Shown here one piece after another: positions 60,183-64,000 of a DNA stretch of 64,000 bases. Under the pieces are notes generated by a model. That model worked only from the letters and a program-made list of their open reading frames with translations. It ran no database searches and had not been told where the DNA came from. Source of the DNA: Bacillota bacterium (lineage in GTDB: Bacteria > Bacillota > Clostridia > Lachnospirales > Lachnospiraceae); assembly GCA_902363515.1 (NCBI GenBank), contig CABJAN010000006.1:62001-126000 (forward strand), written 5' to 3'. How positions within the stretch are numbered: the stretch's first letter is position 1; each line of letters begins with the position of its first letter. Made by a program: the position numbers and the translations under genes.

Positions 60183-60219
60183 TTGCACATTGGTAAAAAT
60201 GCGGCTGTATTTCTATAAT
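60183..60219 (+). promoter_or_regulatory. Shared-architecture element promoter, copy C
   Basis: TTGCAC (60183-60188), 2 bp, TGGTAA in the -35 position (60191-60196), a 17-bp spacer and TATAAT (60214-60219). Its -35 is the weakest of the four copies, which makes the conserved TTGCAC box more likely to matter. It drives the 50-aa gene and the recombinase. Confidence 0.68.
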
Positions 60220-60259
60220 TTAGAGTACAGCCGCTTGTTTTATAGCGGAGGTACTCATT

Positions 60260-60412
60260 ATGGGAAATGAAAACTATATCCAAAATTCAGAATTGCAAAA
60301 TGAACAGATGAAAGATGAAAGCGAAGTATTTAATTCATTTATCAATGTTATGGTGCAGATAGTTGAAAAATACGGAAAGACAGTTTTGCAAGAATTGGAT
60401 TGTGCTGCGTAA
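60260..60412 (+). CDS. Small acidic protein before the recombinase (50 aa)
   Basis: MGNENYIQNSELQNEQMKDE, then SEVFNSFINVMVQIVEKYGKTVLQELDCAA. The N-terminal half is polar and probably disordered; the second half is an amphipathic helix. GCGGAGG precedes the ATG. It is the first gene after a shared-type promoter, and a CTGCGT/ACGCAG hairpin (60405-60421) overlaps its stop codon just before the recombinase gene. It could be a partner or directionality factor of the recombinase; there is no family match to support this. Confidence 0.65.
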   Translation: MGNENYIQNSELQNEQMKDESEVFNSFINVMVQIVEKYGKTVLQELDCAA

Positions 60413-60421
60413 GCTACGCAG
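60405..60421 (+). promoter_or_regulatory. Hairpin overlapping the stop codon before the recombinase gene
   Basis: CTGCGT-AAGCT-ACGCAG, a perfect 6-bp stem containing the TAA stop of the small gene. No U-tract follows. Translation of the small gene would melt it, so it may couple the two genes. Confidence 0.45.
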
Positions 60422-60464
60422 CCTTACATATCACATTTCCCTATAAAATTATGGAGGTGGTACG

Positions 60465-62420
60465 ATGAACAGAGAAGGAAAGAAATGTGTCCTGTATCCG
60501 AGAGTAAGTACTGAAATGCAGGTGGACGGATATAGCCTTGAAGGGCAGAAGAATAGCCTGAAACGATTTGCTGACAGAGAGGAAATGGAGATTGTTGGTA
60601 TATACGAAGATGCGGGTAAATCGGGAAAATCTATTGAGGGGAGACCTGCTTTTAAGAAGATGCTTTCCGATATAAAAAACGGATTGGAGATAGATTATAT
60701 TCTGGTTTATAAACTTTCACGATTTGGAAGAAATGCGGCAGATATTCTAAATTCATTGGAGTTTGTACAGTCGTATGGAATAAATCTTATTTGTATTGAG
60801 GAAGGTATTGACTCATCACAGACAAGCGGAAAACTTTTAATTTCTGTATTATCTGCGGTTGCAGAAATTGAAAGAGAAAATATCATTGAACAGACAATGA
60901 ACGGACGCAAAGAAAAAGCAAGACAGGGAGGTTGGAACGGCGGTTTTGCTCCGTATGGATATTATCTGAAAGACAATCAGCTCTTAATAGAAGAAACCGA
61001 AGCTGAAGCAATCCGAATTATATTTGATAAGTTTGCCAATTCAGACGTAGGGCTTGGCGGAGTAGCAAAATATCTTAATCTGCAAGGAATAAAAAAGATA
61101 CCTCGTCAGAATGGAACGTTAGAAACATGGAGTAGCCATTTTATACGGTTGATATTAGACAATCCTGTTTATTGTGGAAAGATTGCTTATGGCAGAAGAA
61201 CACGAGAAAAGGTAAAAGGTACAAAAAATGAATATAAGCAGGTTCATGCAGAGGATTACATTCTGGAAGATGGACAACATGAAGGCATTATCAGCGAGGA
61301 ATTGTGGCAAAAGGTTCACGCAAAGCGTATGGCAACAGGAATTAAACAGCCATCCAAAATCGGTAAGGATAGGTCACACCTTTTGACGGGGATATTAAAG
61401 TGTCCCCTTTGTGGAAGTTCAATGTATACGAACAAACACGCTTGGACAAATAAAGACGGCACATACAAAGAGGTTTACTATTATATTTGTGGTAGAAATA
61501 AGCAGGAGCGAGGACATCATTGTGATTATAAAGCATCGCTAAGAAAAACAGATATTGAGCCACTTGTAATTGAAGCTGTTAAGGAATTGGTAAGCGATAA
61601 GTATTTTGCAAAAGAGATTGAAAAGCGTATTGGCGTACAGACCGATACAACAGCTATTGATAAGGAACTTGCCAATTACGAGAGTAAGCTGAAAGAAGTA
61701 GATTTGAATAAAGCCCGTCTGGAACGAGAGATTGATAATCTGCCTATTGATGCTCGTTTCAGAGAAAGGAAAATCCACGACATGACTTTAAGACTTGATG
61801 CCTTGTATGATACGATTGTAGAGTTGGAAGAACGGATTGAAGATGCAAAGCTGAGAAAAAGTTCTATCGAAATGGAAACAATCACTCTGGACAATATTTA
61901 CAAGCTTATGCTGAATTTCGGAAAGCTTTATGATATAATAAGTGACGAGGAAAAGAAAAGCCTTATTACTTATCTTATAAAAGAAATTCAGATATATCCA
62001 AATGGGGAGTCAGGGCAGCCTTTGAAGTCGATAGAGTTTAATTTCCCAATATATCGGGATGGTCAAGAGGTAAGGCGGCTCTTGTGGGAAAAAGGTAATA
62101 CCGTTGAGACGGTTGTCTTGTTGGGTAGGAAAAAATCCACCGAGGATATGGTATATGCGTATGTGGATTATGAGCCAGAAGATGATACGTATTTACAGGG
62201 CATGAAAGGCAATGCAACGTATCGGGAAATAAAGGAATGGATAAAGGCAGAATATGGAATGTCCGTATCTTCTCTTTATGTAGCACAGATAAAAGAGAAA
62301 TGTGGCTTTGAGAAGCGTCAGAATTACAATATAGGCGAAAATAAAGCTCATGTGCCGAATTGTCCGCCTGAGAAGGAAAAGGTGATTTTAAAGGCGTTTA
62401 AACACTTTAGAATGATATAA
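60465..62420 (+). CDS. Large serine recombinase (integrase) with exchanged C-terminal tail
   Basis: A 651-aa site-specific recombinase for integration and excision. The catalytic domain has Ser15 in YPRVSTEMQVDGYSLEGQ and the arginines in YKLSRFGRNAADIL. The recombinase domain follows (GFAPYGY, then NPVYCGKIAYG), a zinc ribbon (LKCPLCGSSMY with CGRNKQERGHHC) and a coiled coil (about 390-470). After TVETVVLLG (about residue 547) come roughly 105 residues similar in plan to the RlmD tail, ending TYREIKEWIKAEYGMSV ... FKHFRMI. The attachment core lies at that point, so this tail probably came from rlmD. GGAGGTGG precedes the ATG. Confidence 0.93.
   Translation: MNREGKKCVLYPRVSTEMQVDGYSLEGQKNSLKRFADREEMEIVGIYEDAGKSGKSIEGRPAFKKMLSDIKNGLEIDYILVYKLSRFGRNAADILNSLEFVQSYGINLICIEEGIDSSQTSGKLLISVLSAVAEIERENIIEQTMNGRKEKARQGGWNGGFAPYGYYLKDNQLLIEETEAEAIRIIFDKFANSDVGLGGVAKYLNLQGIKKIPRQNGTLETWSSHFIRLILDNPVYCGKIAYGRRTREKVKGTKNEYKQVHAEDYILEDGQHEGIISEELWQKVHAKRMATGIKQPSKIGKDRSHLLTGILKCPLCGSSMYTNKHAWTNKDGTYKEVYYYICGRNKQERGHHCDYKASLRKTDIEPLVIEAVKELVSDKYFAKEIEKRIGVQTDTTAIDKELANYESKLKEVDLNKARLEREIDNLPIDARFRERKIHDMTLRLDALYDTIVELEERIEDAKLRKSSIEMETITLDNIYKLMLNFGKLYDIISDEEKKSLITYLIKEIQIYPNGESGQPLKSIEFNFPIYRDGQEVRRLLWEKGNTVETVVLLGRKKSTEDMVYAYVDYEPEDDTYLQGMKGNATYREIKEWIKAEYGMSVSSLYVAQIKEKCGFEKRQNYNIGENKAHVPNCPPEKEKVILKAFKHFRMI
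62106..62113. other. Right attachment-site core in the recombinase gene
   Basis: GAGACGGT, in the same reading phase (V-E-T-V) as the rlmD copy at 20962. Flanking bases also agree partly (GT then TG at matching positions). Confidence 0.75.
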
Positions 62421-63099
62421 GAGATAGTGAAAAAATATTTTGGGTCTTGATTTTCTGAAAAAACGATGTTATAGTATGGCTTGTAAAACAGAATATCGAA
62501 TGCTGTAAATATCAATTTTATCAAATGAGATAAAATTTTGAGCCAGTTTCTCATAACGCTGAAAATAAAGAGAACTGGTGGCGGTTAGACTTGGATGGAA
62601 GATGCGTTTGCTTATATTCATGTTCTAATTGGGGTTGCGTGCATTGGCAACTTTTACAAGCCATAATTTTTTGAATTATTGGGGCGTATCGTATATTTAC
62701 AAATGATACAAGAGTATCTTTGTGTATATATGATATGTCCTTTTTTGTTATCTTTTTAGGCATAGTGAAGAAGTCCTTGATGCTTTTGTATCAGGGATTT
62801 TGTTTACTGTGCCTTTTTGCTATACAAAGTTAAATAGCATGAGGACTATAAAGTGGATGATTCATGACGTAGGCTCAGGGGTAGTGAATGCCCTATGTGT
62901 GATTGAGTCGATAAAGGTGGTGGGAATATGCAAAATAGATAAAAAGAGAAGCAAAATACAATGGTAAAATGTGAAAAGATAACAAAAATATACACGTTCC
63001 TTATACGAAACAGTCAATAAGGATGGGGAGCAGTCAAAAAGAATCTGTGGCATACTGAAACTGTCAACAGACAAAAAATCTAGGAAAGGAGCTATCTAT
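62421..63099. other. 679-bp A/T-rich gap beyond the element, no convincing gene
   Basis: A possible promoter lies just after the recombinase stop (TTGATT 62447-62452, an 18-bp spacer, TATAGT 62471-62476). A weak hairpin CCTTGAT/ATCAGGG (62775-62796) is followed by ATTTTGTTT. A minus-strand frame (62551-62763, 70 aa) and a plus-strand fragment with Trp/Cys-rich residues near 62540-62660 are both too poor to call. The stretch may be a decayed element end or a leader for the genes at 63100. Confidence 0.5.
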
Positions 63100-63387
63100 A
63101 TGAACAATAATAACTTTCAATTTGGCAGAGAAGATTATTTAGATTTCTTATGTGCGAATTATTATGCTGTGCGTGAGTTTTGCTTAGATTATGACCTGAT
63201 TTTGCCATTGTCGGAAGACCTTGGCTTTATCCGAAATTATCTGGATGATAACCTTCTGGAAGTTCTGGAATGTGTGTTCGGATGGAAGAATTTAAGAGAG
63301 ATGGAAAGCGTACTTAGAAGCTATAACGAAAAATTAAAAAAGAAAGGATATTATAACTATGGCAAGAACAAAAGAAGATACAATTAA
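63100..63387 (+). CDS. Hypothetical 95-aa protein, probable second-element gene
   Basis: MNNNNFQFGREDYLDFLCANYYAVREFCLDYDLILPLSEDLGFIRNYLDDNLLEVLECVFGW and a basic tail. It is soluble, acidic and aromatic in its first two thirds. I do not recognise the family. AAAGGAG lies about 10 bp before the ATG. It overlaps the primase-like gene by 29 bp, so it is likely translated with it and may serve in replication control. Confidence 0.65.
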   Translation: MNNNNFQFGREDYLDFLCANYYAVREFCLDYDLILPLSEDLGFIRNYLDDNLLEVLECVFGWKNLREMESVLRSYNEKLKKKGYYNYGKNKRRYN

Positions 63388-64000
63388 TGAAGTAACATGT
63401 GCATATTTAGCACAATTAGATATTAAGAATTTACCGAGTCCTGAAGATATTAAAGCTGATATTTTAGACCAAATGAAATCCGCCTTTGACCTTGAAAATA
63501 CTGTTAAGGAAAAGGCGGAAAAATGGAGAATCATGGACAGGTTAATTCCGGTACAGGTTGCCGCTATTACAGCAACTTTGTATCCTGTCATTTCCCTTGA
63601 TATGACAAATGGTGCAGGGGAAAGTTCGAATGCAAATACCAGTCCGTTGGCTATTTACCAATACGATGGAGAAAATGAAGGCATTTATGTTGTTGATGAA
63701 AAAAATTTTGAGAACATTGGAAATCAATACTGCTATGGAATGAATGCCTATGAACAAAGAGAATATTTCCGGCATTTAAGAAGATTAGCACCTAGAAAAC
63801 AACGGTGTAATAACAGAGATTTAGTCCCTGTAAATAACGGGATTTTTGATTATAGAACGAAACGCTTGATGCCATTTTCGCCGGAATATATTTTTACATC
63901 AAAATCCAGAGTGAATTACAATCCGCTTGCTCAAAATGTTACAATTCATAATCCAGATGATGGAACAGATTGGGATGTGGAAAGCTGGATGGCTGATTTA
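63359..64000 (+). CDS. Phage/plasmid-type DNA primase-helicase, D5/P4-like (3' truncated by window)
   Basis: The frame is open to the right edge (214 codons seen). The visible part includes LVPVNNGIFDYRTKRLMPFSPEYIFTSKSRVNYNP and ends NPDDGTDWDVESWMADL. In phage/plasmid P4-type primases such a stretch precedes the D5-N region and the SF3 helicase; the ATPase motifs would lie beyond the window. The N-terminal 100 residues are not clearly recognisable. AAAGGA precedes the ATG at 63359. It implies a replicating mobile element or prophage to the right of the conjugative element. Confidence 0.7.
   Translation, partial: MARTKEDTINEVTCAYLAQLDIKNLPSPEDIKADILDQMKSAFDLENTVKEKAEKWRIMDRLIPVQVAAITATLYPVISLDMTNGAGESSNANTSPLAIYQYDGENEGIYVVDEKNFENIGNQYCYGMNAYEQREYFRHLRRLAPRKQRCNNRDLVPVNNGIFDYRTKRLMPFSPEYIFTSKSRVNYNPLAQNVTIHNPDDGTDWDVESWMADL

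Larger units (their letters stand above)
20962..62113. mobile_element. Tn1549/CTn-type integrative and conjugative element inserted in rlmD
   Basis: The boundaries are set by an 8-bp core, GAGACGGT, at 20962-20969 (rlmD side) and 62106-62113 (recombinase side), embedded in similar sequence encoding V-E-T-V-V-L-L in both. Between them lie a large serine recombinase at one end, ParA/ParB at the other, MobC and relaxase, a coupling protein, VirB2/B3/B4/B6-like proteins, a cell-wall hydrolase and sortase/adhesin cargo, in an order typical of Tn1549-like elements. The core of the element is visibly more GC-rich than the flanking chromosome. The size is about 41.1 kb. Exact ends depend on where in the core the strands exchanged. 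Confidence 0.88.

Noticed and set aside
62551..62763. 70-codon minus-strand frame right of the element
   Set aside because: The ribosome site is weak and too distant, and no recognisable protein features are seen; left as part of the non-coding gap.
1..64000. tRNA, rRNA or CRISPR arrays
   Set aside because: None recognised: no spaced direct-repeat array and no cloverleaf-like or rRNA sequence was seen on reading.

Overview
The window looks like a Lachnospiraceae-type gut Firmicute (Blautia/Ruminococcus/Dorea-like; genus not resolvable by eye). The evidence is low-GC chromosomal DNA with strong AGGAGG ribosome sites, clostridial families (DUF4364, DUF1836, DUF4867, YerC/TrpR-like), a Gram-positive PTS cluster under GlcT/LicT-type antitermination, and an inserted conjugative element of the Tn1549/CTn type. 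No tRNA, rRNA or CRISPR array was seen.

Chromosomal part, 1-20961. The end of an oligopeptide/dipeptide/nickel-type ABC transporter operon (2-2200) faces a DUF4364 regulator and a TIGR01212 radical SAM gene across a long hairpin. A shortened, orphan solute-binding lipoprotein and a RhuM-like gene converge on a perfect 22-bp inverted repeat. A sugar operon follows (DUF4867, L-fucose/L-arabinose isomerase family, xylulokinase; 5860-9477). Next is a glucose PTS operon: a GlcT/LicT-type antiterminator whose own leader holds an RNA antiterminator site and terminator, then HPr, EI, EIIA and EIICB (9664-14705). Then come cutC, yerC, a DUF1836 gene, pcrA, a small membrane protein and rlmD.

Integrated element, about 20962-62113 (41 kb). 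The 3' end of rlmD is interrupted inside the codons for V-E-T-V-V-L-L. The same in-frame GAGACGGT core recurs near the 3' end of the large serine recombinase gene at the far end. Integration therefore appears to have exchanged 3' coding tails: rlmD now ends in an element-encoded tail, and the recombinase ends in what was probably the rlmD tail. The left part carries a small regulator-like gene, ParA/ParB, a 1381-aa thioester/Cna-B adhesin and small unknown proteins. A 2679-aa methylase/SNF2 helicase follows, with tnpV nested in another frame. Then come a low-GC cargo gene between 17-bp direct repeats, a toprim protein, a candidate oriT, MobC, a relaxase, PcfB, an ArdC-like protein, the coupling protein, a VirB2-like pilin, VirB6-, VirB3- and VirB4-like proteins, sortase B and a lysozyme/CHAP hydrolase. 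The right part holds an XRE regulator, an excisionase-like HTH protein, a two-component system with an ABC exporter, a sigma-like factor, a MazF-type toxin without a recognised antitoxin, and the recombinase. No known antibiotic-resistance gene was recognised.

Four element promoters share one architecture: TTGCAC, 2 bp, a -35 hexamer, 17 bp, TATAAT. They precede the ParAB end, a small DUF6664-like gene, the excisionase-like gene and the recombinase unit. This points to one regulator or state switch controlling maintenance, excision and integration together.

Right edge, 62421-64000. After the displaced tail comes about 680 bp without a convincing gene, then a small unknown gene and the start of a phage/plasmid-type primase. 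A second mobile element therefore probably abuts the first.
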